Shown: positions 35,318 through 43,048 of the stretch, piece after piece
How positions within the stretch are numbered: position 1 is the stretch's first letter
Layout: the number at the start of each line of letters is the position of its first letter
Made by a program: the position numbers and the translations under genes
The notes under the pieces: model-generated
What the model was told of the DNA's origin: nothing
What the model saw: only the letters and a program-made list of their open reading frames with translations
Databases searched by the model: none
Assembly: GCF_023156235.1 (NCBI RefSeq)
Contig: NZ_JAKZAI010000003.1
Span: 331,472-395,471 of the forward strand
Source: Marinobacter goseongensis
Lineage (GTDB): Bacteria; Pseudomonadota; Gammaproteobacteria; Pseudomonadales; Oleiphilaceae
Length of the DNA stretch: 64,000 nt
Direction of reading: 5' to 3'

Positions 35318-37150
35318 TCAGAGCTGCTGACGGTCGCCGTAAAGCTGGGCATAGAGCCCGTCCCGGGCGATCAGTTCATCGTGGTGGCCCTCCTCGATGA
35401 TGCGCCCGTCCTCGAACACGCAGGCGCGGTCGGCTTTTTTGACGGCACTCAGTCGATGGGCAATGATCAGGGTAGTACGCTGGCTCAGGAATTCATCCAG
35501 CGCATCGTGAAGCCGGTGCTCGGTGTCGGAATCCAGCGCCGAGGTGGCTTCGTCGAGAATTACAATGGATGGCTCGGTCAACACCATGCGGGCGATGGCC
35601 AGCCGCTGACGCTGCCCGCCGGAGAGCCGCACGCCCTGGCGGCCAATCATGGTGTCCAGCTGGCGTGGCATCGCGGCGATGGTGTCGTCCAGCTGGGCAA
35701 TTTTCAAAGCCCGCCAGAGGGCGTCGTCAGGCTTGTCACGCCCAAGGGTGAGATTCTGCCGCACGGTGTCATTGAACAGCGCCGGATGTTGCAGCACCGT
35801 GGCCACGTGCTCCCGCAGACACGGCAAACCGATGCGCTGCACAGGCACATCGTTGATCAACACCTCACCCTGCTGGGCGGTGTACATGCCCAGAATCAGC
35901 TGCACCAGCGTGGACTTGCCCCCACCACTGGCGCCGACAACGGCCACTTTCTCGCCGGGGGCCAGGTGCAGGTTGATGCCCTTCAGCACCGGCTCGTCGT
36001 CGTAACGGAAGTGCAGATTCCTGAGGGTCAGGCTGACGGTGTGGCGGCCACGGAACGGGTTCTCCAGCGCCGGATAGCGGGGTTCCTCTTCCAGCTCCAG
36101 TAACCGGTTGATCCGGGCCAGGGCGGCATTGGCCGCAAACCAGGCGTACTGCATGTTCAGCATTTCCTGCACCGGCGTCAGCATGAACCACAGATACCCG
36201 AAAATCGCGAACATCATGCCGATGCTGAGATCACTGAACAGCACGGTCACCATGGCTGCCCCGCGGAACGCGTCGACACCGAACTGGAACAGCGCAAAAC
36301 TGGCGCGGGTAGCGGCGTCACTGCGCCATTCAAACTGGATGGCGTGATCGCGCACGCTGCGGGCGCGCCCGATCAGTTGTCGCAGGTAATGCTGCTCGCG
36401 GTTGGCGGCCCGCAACTGATGAATGGCGTCCAGGGTTTCGGTCAGGTCGCCCTGGAAGTCCTCGTAGGCACTGTTCTCCCGGCGCTTCAGCTCCTTCACC
36501 CGTTTACCAATCAGAATGGTGGCAAAGATCACCAGCGGGTTGAGCAACAGAATCAGCAGCGCCAGTTGCCAGTGCACCCACAGCAATACCGCGGCAGTGC
36601 CGGTGACCGTCAGGCTGGCCACCAGAAAACGGCTGATGGTGCTGCCAAGAAACTGATCAATGGTATCGAGGTCGGTAATGAAGTGGCTGCTGATGGCGCC
36701 GGAACCGCGGGTTTCGTATTCCGACATGGCCACCCGCTGCAACCGGCCCAGCAGACGGGATCGGATGCGGAACACCACATCCTTGGAGATCTTGGAAAAC
36801 TCCCGCGACTGCAGCACGTTGAACGCCAGCGCGCAGACCCGGAGCGCGAAGGCCGCCAGCACCATCAGGGCAATGTAGACCATCGGCTGCTGCCAGCCTG
36901 TCGGCAACAGGGTGTTCATGAACGGCAACACCGGGCCACTCTCCTCCAGCAGAACCTCATCCACCAGCACCGGCAACAACAGGGGCACCGGCACGCTCAT
37001 CAGCGTTGCCATAATGGCCAGCATATTGGCGCGCACCAGTCTTGGCTTGTGCTTCAACGCCAGCGCCAGAATATCCCGCCAATGGTAGTGCGATGGATGG
37101 CTGGCCGGCGGTGTTTCGCGGGTCTCAGGGGATTCTTGGTGTGGTGCCAA
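35318..37150 (-). CDS. ABC transporter, fused permease and ATPase (MsbA/LmrA-like half-transporter)
   Basis: This is a 610-residue half-size ABC exporter that would act as a dimer in the inner membrane. The membrane domain (about 30-340) holds six helices. The ATPase domain (about 375-610) has Walker A GASGGGKST near 407, a Q-loop LQHPALFND, the signature VRLSGGQRQRLAIAR near 510, Walker B SIVILDEATSALD and the H-loop IIAHRLS. It resembles type IV lipid or drug exporters; the substrate is unknown. It is a single gene with acnA 139 bp downstream on the same strand. It is not next to lpxK or kdsB, so it need not be MsbA itself. Confidence 0.87.
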   Translation of the reverse strand: MAPHQESPETRETPPASHPSHYHWRDILALALKHKPRLVRANMLAIMATLMSVPVPLLLPVLVDEVLLEESGPVLPFMNTLLPTGWQQPMVYIALMVLAAFALRVCALAFNVLQSREFSKISKDVVFRIRSRLLGRLQRVAMSEYETRGSGAISSHFITDLDTIDQFLGSTISRFLVASLTVTGTAAVLLWVHWQLALLILLLNPLVIFATILIGKRVKELKRRENSAYEDFQGDLTETLDAIHQLRAANREQHYLRQLIGRARSVRDHAIQFEWRSDAATRASFALFQFGVDAFRGAAMVTVLFSDLSIGMMFAIFGYLWFMLTPVQEMLNMQYAWFAANAALARINRLLELEEEPRYPALENPFRGRHTVSLTLRNLHFRYDDEPVLKGINLHLAPGEKVAVVGASGGGKSTLVQLILGMYTAQQGEVLINDVPVQRIGLPCLREHVATVLQHPALFNDTVRQNLTLGRDKPDDALWRALKIAQLDDTIAAMPRQLDTMIGRQGVRLSGGQRQRLAIARMVLTEPSIVILDEATSALDSDTEHRLHDALDEFLSQRTTLIIAHRLSAVKKADRACVFEDGRIIEEGHHDELIARDGLYAQLYGDRQQL

Positions 37151-37288
37151 GTGGCCTCCCGGTTTGTGGATCTGATCTCTCCCTTACGTTGCAGGGCGCA
37201 CAATAGTCTACCCGTCACATTGTGGCGGGGGCACGGCTTCTGTCATTATTGACGCCCTATTCTCTGACGGACCAGAACCAGGCTCACT

Positions 37289-38743
37289 GTGAAACACGAT
37301 TGTCATTACCACCCGGGCGATGCCGCCAAATGGCACTGTGGCGAATGCCAGATACACTACTGCAGCCGCTGCATGCCAGACGCCGACAGCCGCAAGCGCC
37401 ACGCCCTGTGCCCCCGGTGCAGCCGTGCCATGCGCTACCTCGGCGCAGCCACCGAAGTGGTCCCGTTCTGGAACCGGCTGGGGGCCTTTTTCCGCTACCC
37501 GTTCCACACTGACCCGCTGATTGTCATCGCCATCTGCACACTGGTGCCGTTGCTGGTCAAAGCCAACATCGTGGGCATCATTATCACCCTGTTGCTGGCG
37601 CTTGCCCTGCTGAAATATACCTACGATGTCATCCGCCATACTGCCGAGGGCCATATGAAACCGCCGCCGGTCTCGGTCGCGTTCAGCGGCAGCGGCTTCG
37701 ATATCGTGATCCTGCAGTTGCTGGTCTTCGTGCTGATGGGCGGCCTGGTGGGCGCCGCCGCCATGATCGGCGGGCAGCTGCTGATGATGCTGGCCCTGGC
37801 CTTCGTGATTCTCGCCCTGCCGGCCAGCATCATGGTGCTGGCGATGGAGCGCTCGGTGGTCGCGGCGGTCAATCCGATGAATCTGGCGGTGCTGATTTCC
37901 CGCATTGGCAGCCCCTATTTCCTGCTCTATGGCTACCTGATCCTGCTGACCCTGGCTTCCGGTGCGGCACAGGACTTCGCGGTCAACCATTTCCCGCTGT
38001 GGTTTTCCCAACCGCTGGCAGGCTTTCTGAACAGTACCTTCACGCTGATTCTGTTCCATATGCTCGGCTACCTGCTGTTCCAGTACCAGGAGGAGCTTGG
38101 CTTCGCCAGCGACCTTCAGGACGGTGAGCAGCCCGGCGAGGTTCAGCACCGTGACCGCAGCGCCCGCTTTGATGCCGACATCGACATGAACCTCAAGGAC
38201 GGCAACTACGACCGCGTCCAGTCGATGCTCAAGGAAGCGCTGAAAAAAGACCCGCAGAATCCCCAGCGCATCGGTCAGCTGTTCCGGCTGCTGCAGACCC
38301 GCAACGACACCGCCGATCTGTACCGCTACCACCCCCGCCTGCTGGGCTGGCTGGCAACGGGCAACAACGGCGACGACATGGCCACCCTGCTGGCAACCCT
38401 CGAAACCGTGGAACCGGGGTTCCGCCTCGACGACCCGGAGCTGGCGGTTCGCTGTGCTCGCACGCTGTATCCGCGCGGTCACTTCAAGGCCGTGCTGAAA
38501 CTGCTGCAGGACTTCCACAAGCGTTTTCCGGACAGCCATGAGCTGGCACCGGCCTATCTGCTGGTAGCGCAATCTCTGGCCAACGGACTGAATCAATGGG
38601 AAAAAGCGACGGCGTTTCTCAACTTCATCCAGAAGCGCTGCGGCAACCACCCACTGCACAGCCAGATCGCCACCTACCTCAGCCAGGCGGAAAACCGCGA
38701 GCCCCTGAAAGGACCGAAAGCGTCGTTTGTCTTTGAGGAATAA
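37289..38743 (+). CDS. membrane protein with N-terminal B-box-like zinc finger and C-terminal TPR-like region
   Basis: I do not recognise a named family for the whole protein. The 484 residues begin with a Cys/His-rich segment (about 5-50; CxxH, CxxCxxxYCSRC, CPRCSRAM patterns) that looks like a B-box or rubredoxin-like zinc site. Four to six membrane helices follow at about 75-260, some glycine-rich. A soluble helical C-terminus of about 220 residues carries tetratricopeptide-like helices (DGNYDRVQSMLKEALKKDPQN). The start is a GTG at 37289. It is divergent from the ABC exporter and convergent with rhomboid, whose C-terminus also looks TPR-like. A role in membrane protein quality control is only a guess. 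Confidence 0.7.
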   Translation: MKHDCHYHPGDAAKWHCGECQIHYCSRCMPDADSRKRHALCPRCSRAMRYLGAATEVVPFWNRLGAFFRYPFHTDPLIVIAICTLVPLLVKANIVGIIITLLLALALLKYTYDVIRHTAEGHMKPPPVSVAFSGSGFDIVILQLLVFVLMGGLVGAAAMIGGQLLMMLALAFVILALPASIMVLAMERSVVAAVNPMNLAVLISRIGSPYFLLYGYLILLTLASGAAQDFAVNHFPLWFSQPLAGFLNSTFTLILFHMLGYLLFQYQEELGFASDLQDGEQPGEVQHRDRSARFDADIDMNLKDGNYDRVQSMLKEALKKDPQNPQRIGQLFRLLQTRNDTADLYRYHPRLLGWLATGNNGDDMATLLATLETVEPGFRLDDPELAVRCARTLYPRGHFKAVLKLLQDFHKRFPDSHELAPAYLLVAQSLANGLNQWEKATAFLNFIQKRCGNHPLHSQIATYLSQAENREPLKGPKASFVFEE

Positions 38744-38779
38744 GCAGGCTCGTTCATCAGGCAGATATTCCTTTCAACC

Positions 38780-40228
38780 TCAGGTGGCCTGCAGAAGCTG
38801 TTTGTAATGACGGGCCTTCGGTGTCATCTGGCGCTTATCGAATTCTTCCGCCAGCAGCCGACAGGCTTCGGTGGTCAGCAGTTCATCACCGCAGCTTCGC
38901 AATCGCTCGAATGCCTTCTCGGCGGCTTTCAGATCGCCGTGGCGGAGGCTGGTGAAGAGCACGCGGTTGTGATCCTCCGCCGCCAGCGGGGCATGGCGTT
39001 CGCCTTTACCCAGATACTCCTGCCAGACTTCAATCAGGCGCTCCGGTTGTTTGCGGGTCAGGGTCTCATTCATCAGTTCACGAGTGCGTTGCCGATACTC
39101 GGGAAGATCCGGGCGCAGTTTGGCGAGCTGATACAGGTGTTCCAGCAGAACGGACCGTTCCGGATAACGCTGCCAGAGCGCCTCGAACTGACGGCGGGCA
39201 ACATCGAACTCCATCCGGCCCAGGCTGCCCATGGCCTGTGAATAGCCGGTGGTGAAGCGTTCATCCTGCGCCTCCGGCTCCGGTTCGAAAAACGTCTCCC
39301 GCACCTGGAAAACGCTCTTGCCCAGCAGCCACACCAGACCGGCACCAGCCAGCAGACCGCCGGCGTGGGCCATGTAGGCAATGCCGGTGGCGCCGGCAAA
39401 CCAGTAATCGTAGATTTCCTTGCCCAGCCACACCGGTAGCAGCGCCAGGGCCGGCGCCCGGAAATAATTGAAGTACACCCCGACAAAGTAGAAAAACCGG
39501 ATTTTCTGCAGGCCGTAGATGGCCACGTACATACCCATCAATCCGGAAATGGAGCCGGAGGCGCCTACCAGGGGCACCGGGCTGCCCAGTGAAAACGCGG
39601 TAAACACCAACCCCGACAGAGCGCCGCACATCAGGTAGGCCAGCAGATATTTCCCCGGCCCTAACGCCTTTTCCACGGTAAAACCCAGCAGAAACAGGAA
39701 CACCAGATTGCCGATGATGTGCCCCCAGCCACCGTGCAGGAACTGATAGCTGATCAGCGAATACAGCGACAGCTCCGACGGTACCAAGCCCAGCTGATTG
39801 GCACTCAGGCGGTCGATGTAGTCAGCCTGGATCAGCGCGCGCTGTTCGAGCCAGCGCTGGCGTTCCCGCGCTGCCCACAACAGATCCCGGTTGTCCTGCA
39901 TGTACTGGTAGAACTCCGGATCCAGCAGCAGGCTCACCGCCACCCACACCGTCTCGCCCGACGCCCTCAGTTCCTGGAACTCCTGCAGTTCCAGAGACAG
40001 CTCGTCCTTGCCCTCAAAGCGGATCTGGCGCTGCAGGTAATCCTCGTAGACCGGCGCTTCCAGCTCGGTCAGACCGGAATCCAGGTATTGCTGAATGGCC
40101 CCTTCGAGGCGCCGGTTGTCACCGCCCTGATAGAACAGAAAAACCAGCAGGCAGGTCAGGACGAGGCCCAGGGTGACCCAGGGCGGGCGGCGCCAGTTAA
40201 CGGCGTTTTCAGCAGGAATAATCAGCAT
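38780..40228 (-). CDS. rhomboid-family intramembrane serine protease
   Basis: This 482-residue product carries a rhomboid core with a long N-terminal extension and a C-terminal helical extension. The catalytic serine is in GASGSISGLMG near residue 221 and the partner histidine in MAHAGGLLAG near 287. The conserved HGGWGHIIGN of helix 2 is near 165. The first membrane segment (about 14-35) precedes a 100-residue loop. The C-terminal 170 residues are soluble and TPR-like (AMGSLGRMEFDVARRQFEAL), suggesting substrate or partner recruitment. Rhomboids cleave membrane helices within the bilayer; the substrate is unknown. It converges on the zinc-finger membrane protein gene. Confidence 0.88.
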   Translation of the reverse strand: MLIIPAENAVNWRRPPWVTLGLVLTCLLVFLFYQGGDNRRLEGAIQQYLDSGLTELEAPVYEDYLQRQIRFEGKDELSLELQEFQELRASGETVWVAVSLLLDPEFYQYMQDNRDLLWAARERQRWLEQRALIQADYIDRLSANQLGLVPSELSLYSLISYQFLHGGWGHIIGNLVFLFLLGFTVEKALGPGKYLLAYLMCGALSGLVFTAFSLGSPVPLVGASGSISGLMGMYVAIYGLQKIRFFYFVGVYFNYFRAPALALLPVWLGKEIYDYWFAGATGIAYMAHAGGLLAGAGLVWLLGKSVFQVRETFFEPEPEAQDERFTTGYSQAMGSLGRMEFDVARRQFEALWQRYPERSVLLEHLYQLAKLRPDLPEYRQRTRELMNETLTRKQPERLIEVWQEYLGKGERHAPLAAEDHNRVLFTSLRHGDLKAAEKAFERLRSCGDELLTTEACRLLAEEFDKRQMTPKARHYKQLLQAT

Positions 40229-40420
40229 GGGCAGTCACAATTCATCATAATTCGTCCGTGAAAACGTGTTTTTTACCACAGTGAGGCCAGCTTTTCGCGC
40301 TCTAATGACAGACAAGGTGATTCCAGCAGCCGTTGTCATGGGACCTTCACACAAATGTCATTCAATCAGGACTGCCGGCAAGCGGAGAATCACCCGACAT
40401 CGACCATTCGCCAATTGCCG

Positions 40421-40455
40421 TTGTTGCTGACTACGCCAATAGTAGTCAGCAACAA
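40421..40455. promoter_or_regulatory. perfect 14-bp inverted repeat upstream of the small OmpA-domain gene
   Basis: The arms ttgttgctgactac (40421-40434) and gtagtcagcaacaa (40442-40455) are exact reverse complements around a 7-base loop. The element ends 34 bp before the start codon of the OmpA-domain gene. No T-tract follows on either strand, so termination is unlikely. It may be an operator for a dimeric repressor or a leader hairpin. The other 260 bases between rhomboid and this gene show no ORF I would defend. Confidence 0.65.
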
Positions 40456-40489
40456 CAAGAAACCGGATACCGGAAACAAGGAAACTGAC

Positions 40490-40933
40490 ATGACCGTACT
40501 CGTACTGGACAACCCGGAAATGCTGGCCAGAGCCGCGATTGAAGCAGGCCTTCTAATGTCTGCGACGGCGGAAACCGGTGCCCGTAAACCGCACCGTATG
40601 CGTTTTCACTATGGTTTCAACAAGCACACCCTGGACCCGCAGGACGAAGACATCCTGCGCCAGCATGCTGCCTACCTGCGGCAACAGCCGGGCGTGAAGG
40701 TGCACATTCACGGCCACACCGACAACTTCGGGTCGGAAGATTACAACCGGTTTCTTTCACGCCTCAGGGTCAATGCGGTGGCCCGGCTGCTGATGGAAGC
40801 GGGCGTGCGGGACGCACAGATTGTGACCAGCAGTTGGGGCAGCGACAAGCCGCTGGCACGCCCGGAAGACCGGGCGGCAAATCGCAGGCTGGAACTGGAA
40901 TATGTCACTCAGGAAATGGCCCGGGCCCTTTAG
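40490..40933 (+). CDS. small OmpA-domain protein without signal peptide
   Basis: This is a 147-residue protein consisting almost entirely of an OmpA/MotB C-terminal domain (about 35-143). Visible motifs are the FHYGFNKHTLDPQD strand, VHIHGHTDNFGSEDYN near 76-91 (the peptidoglycan-binding TD and N positions are present), and AANRRLELEY near the end. The ATG at 40490 follows aagga. Upstream in-frame extension to 40355 would not add a convincing signal peptide. Without export the domain could not meet peptidoglycan, so the protein is either cytoplasmic with another role or leaves by a route that is not evident. The inverted repeat just upstream suggests tight regulation. Confidence 0.78.
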   Translation: MTVLVLDNPEMLARAAIEAGLLMSATAETGARKPHRMRFHYGFNKHTLDPQDEDILRQHAAYLRQQPGVKVHIHGHTDNFGSEDYNRFLSRLRVNAVARLLMEAGVRDAQIVTSSWGSDKPLARPEDRAANRRLELEYVTQEMARAL

Positions 40934-40945
40934 GCCCGCCCGGGT

Positions 40946-41347
40946 TTAACCGTAGACCTGGTAAACGTTGGCCAACAGCAGGATGGCGGCCACCAGAATC
41001 GCCAGCCAGGTCAGAACGATCCCCGCCATGCGGGCCTTGTGAGGTCCGCCGCGACCATTGATCATGCCCCAGGCATGGAGAATACGCCCCACCACCAGCG
41101 CCATCCCGGTCCAGTACACCAGTCCCCCGGCAACCCCGTTCAGCTCGGCCAGCGCCAGCATGATCAGCCCCAGCGGGGCATACTCCACCAGATTGGCGTG
41201 GGCGCGAACGGCCGCCTCGAAATCCCGGTCGTCGGTTACGCCCATGCCTTTACCGTATTTGAGGCGGAAACGTACCACCTGGAAAGATAAAACCAACAGC
41301 AAAATGCCGATAACAGCGGCGAATACAGAAGTAACGGGTACGATCAT
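40946..41347 (-). CDS. MAPEG family membrane protein
   Basis: This is a 133-residue protein with four predicted membrane helices. The MAPEG pattern is visible: RAHANLVEYAPLGLIMLALAE near residues 49-69 in pieces, and GRILHAWGMINGRG near 86-99. MAPEG proteins include membrane-bound glutathione transferases and prostaglandin synthase homologues; bacterial members such as E. coli YecN are poorly characterised. It ends 12 bp from the convergent OmpA-domain gene. The gap holds a GC-rich hairpin (cccgggc / gcccggg, 40920-40944) that could end both transcripts. The glsB-like gene lies two bases upstream. Confidence 0.85.
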   Translation of the reverse strand: MIVPVTSVFAAVIGILLLVLSFQVVRFRLKYGKGMGVTDDRDFEAAVRAHANLVEYAPLGLIMLALAELNGVAGGLVYWTGMALVVGRILHAWGMINGRGGPHKARMAGIVLTWLAILVAAILLLANVYQVYG

Positions 41348-41349
41348 GA

Positions 41350-41592
41350 TCAGGCCTTCTTGATTGCACTAACGACGGCAAGCAGCAACACCGCACCCAC
41401 CGTGGCGGTCACCAGCTCGCCAATGGCACCTTGAGCGGCGAGGCCCAACAGGCGGAACACGAAGCCACCGAGGAAAGAGCCGACGATACCGATACCAATG
41501 TTGGCCAACACGCCGAAGCCCCGGCCTTTCATGATCAGGCCGGCCAACCAGCCAGCAACACCGCCAATGATCAAAAACAGAATCAGATTCAT
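41350..41592 (-). CDS. GlsB/YeaQ/YmgE family stress-response membrane protein
   Basis: This 80-residue glycine-rich inner-membrane protein is typical of the transglycosylase-associated GlsB/YeaQ group. It has three helices and the segments IIGGVAGWLAGLIMKGRGFG and IGIGIVGSFLGGFVF in pieces. Family members are induced by stress and at stationary phase, but the biochemical role is unclear. It is two bases upstream of the MAPEG gene on the same strand, so both are probably cotranscribed. The 12-bp palindrome gggttcgaaccc at 41622-41633 just upstream could be an operator. Confidence 0.88.
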   Translation of the reverse strand: MNLILFLIIGGVAGWLAGLIMKGRGFGVLANIGIGIVGSFLGGFVFRLLGLAAQGAIGELVTATVGAVLLLAVVSAIKKA

Positions 41593-41652
41593 AACACGCC
41601 TCTCGCAGCATTTCGGACAAAGGGTTCGAACCCCGAAAGACTGCCCTGTTTT

Positions 41653-42390
41653 CTATTCTGCTTCAAGCACATCCATCTTGGCCTGGGATCCGGGCAAGGC
41701 GGCGATAGCCGCCTCCATCTCGCGGCGGCAGCGCTCAATCAGCTGCGGGATGTCGTCGGTGGTGAGGCCGGCGGTTTCAACCGGTGGCAGGATACGGACC
41801 GATACCGGCTCACGTCGGCCAGTCCAGCCCAGGGCGCGGTCCTGATATTCACTGACACACACCATGGTGATGGGTGCGCCGGCGGCAATCGCGGTGTGGA
41901 ACGCGCCTTTCTTGAATGTCTGCAGGCTGCGGCCACGGCTGCGGGTGCCTTCGGGAAAGATCCACAGGCTCTTGTGGTCGCGGGAAATGGCGTCACTGGT
42001 TGCCTGCATCACCGCGATGGCCTTGTGGGATCGGGCGCGATCGAGGATAACATTGCCACCGAGCCAGAAAATCTGACCAAAAAACGGGATCCAGACCAGC
42101 GCCGATTTGCCCACGGTCACGGTTCGGGGTGGCAACAGATCCCCCATCACAAACAGATCGTCGTTATGCTGATGATTGGCGATCACCACCGTGGGGCGGT
42201 CTTGTGGCATGTTTTCCAGGCCACTCGCCGGGCGCTCCATGCCGAGCAGGAAACGCCCCACCTTGCCGACCGCATACCCGAACAACCGGTTGTTGTCGGG
42301 ATTGAAGGGACGCGCCAGATACAGCAGAAACGCAAAACAACAGATCACCGGCACACTCAGCCAGGCCAGGAATTTTCTCAGAACACCCAT
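41653..42390 (-). CDS. 1-acyl-sn-glycerol-3-phosphate acyltransferase (PlsC family)
   Basis: This is a 245-residue acyltransferase that makes phosphatidic acid at the inner membrane. The catalytic HxxxxD motif is NHQHNDD near residues 72-78, and the second block is FPEGTRSRGR near 145-154, with a proline-containing GAPITMVCVSE near 173. One N-terminal hydrophobic segment (about 8-28) anchors it. The ATG at 42390 is used; a TTG three codons upstream is less likely. Genes on both sides are unrelated. The acyl donor (acyl-ACP or acyl-CoA) cannot be told, and a side role in lyso-ornithine or other lipids is possible. Confidence 0.88.
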   Translation of the reverse strand: MGVLRKFLAWLSVPVICCFAFLLYLARPFNPDNNRLFGYAVGKVGRFLLGMERPASGLENMPQDRPTVVIANHQHNDDLFVMGDLLPPRTVTVGKSALVWIPFFGQIFWLGGNVILDRARSHKAIAVMQATSDAISRDHKSLWIFPEGTRSRGRSLQTFKKGAFHTAIAAGAPITMVCVSEYQDRALGWTGRREPVSVRILPPVETAGLTTDDIPQLIERCRREMEAAIAALPGSQAKMDVLEAE

Positions 42391-42436
42391 GCAACACAAA
42401 CCCGTTCGTTAATTTGCGCACAAGTGTAAGCTAATT

Positions 42437-43048
42437 TTACAACCCGGCAACAGTATCGATTTGTAGGGGATCGCTACCAGCGGCCGCTACGCTGACCGGC
42501 TCGAATGTTGCCTGCACCACGTACCGCAGGGGGCCGCGGCTATCGAGGCTGTCAAACGGGTAACAGGTCACCAGCAACAGGGTGTGGTCATCCAGGCGGG
42601 CGGTGTCGATCTGCTCGTAGCGACTGTCGACCACACGGATGCTGTTCACCCGATACCGATACCACTTGCCCGAGCGGGTCTGGAGTTTCAGCTCACTGCC
42701 GGCTTCCAGGTGGCGCAGACTGGTGAAATGGGTGTCCCGATGACCGGCAATCACCACCGGGCCCGGCCCGGCCGCGTTCCCCAGCACCTGGCCGGGCCCG
42801 AACGCCAGGCTTTCGCCGTGGGCGCCGTCCAGCACGATCATGGACTGCCCCAGCTCCGGCAAGGACAGCCGCGCCACCGGCCAGGTGTCCGCCCAGGGCC
42901 AGGGCCGTGTCTCTATCTGCCGCGCCTGGCTCTCGGCCCAGGCCAACTCCAGCAATTCCTGCGCGACCAGGGCCTTGAACGGAATCCACAGGCCAACGGT
43001 CAGTACGGTCCCGAACATCACGGTGAGCAGCAGTAACAGGCGATTCAT
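42437..43048 (-). CDS. class GN sortase (proteobacterial dedicated sortase)
   Basis: This is a 203-residue sortase of the proteobacterial class GN type. An N-terminal membrane anchor covers residues 1-22. The catalytic triad is visible: His in IAGHRDTHF near 101, Cys in LLVTCYPF near 161 and Arg in GPLRYVV near 172. Sortases cut a C-terminal sorting signal and join the protein to a nucleophile. Its ATG overlaps the stop of the target gene (ATGA), so enzyme and substrate are coproduced. Gram-negative sortases of this group act on one neighbouring substrate; the acceptor at the cell surface is not established from this sequence. Confidence 0.92.
   Translation of the reverse strand: MNRLLLLLTVMFGTVLTVGLWIPFKALVAQELLELAWAESQARQIETRPWPWADTWPVARLSLPELGQSMIVLDGAHGESLAFGPGQVLGNAAGPGPVVIAGHRDTHFTSLRHLEAGSELKLQTRSGKWYRYRVNSIRVVDSRYEQIDTARLDDHTLLLVTCYPFDSLDSRGPLRYVVQATFEPVSVAAAGSDPLQIDTVAGL

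Noticed and set aside
40920..40944. intrinsic terminator between the OmpA-domain and MAPEG genes
   Set aside because: The hairpin is GC-rich but followed by only three T residues; mentioned in the MAPEG entry and not called separately.
41615..41640. tRNA-like T-arm sequence gggttcgaacccc
   Set aside because: It is a simple 12-bp palindrome in the leader of the GlsB-like gene; no acceptor stem, D-arm or anticodon arm surrounds it on either strand.
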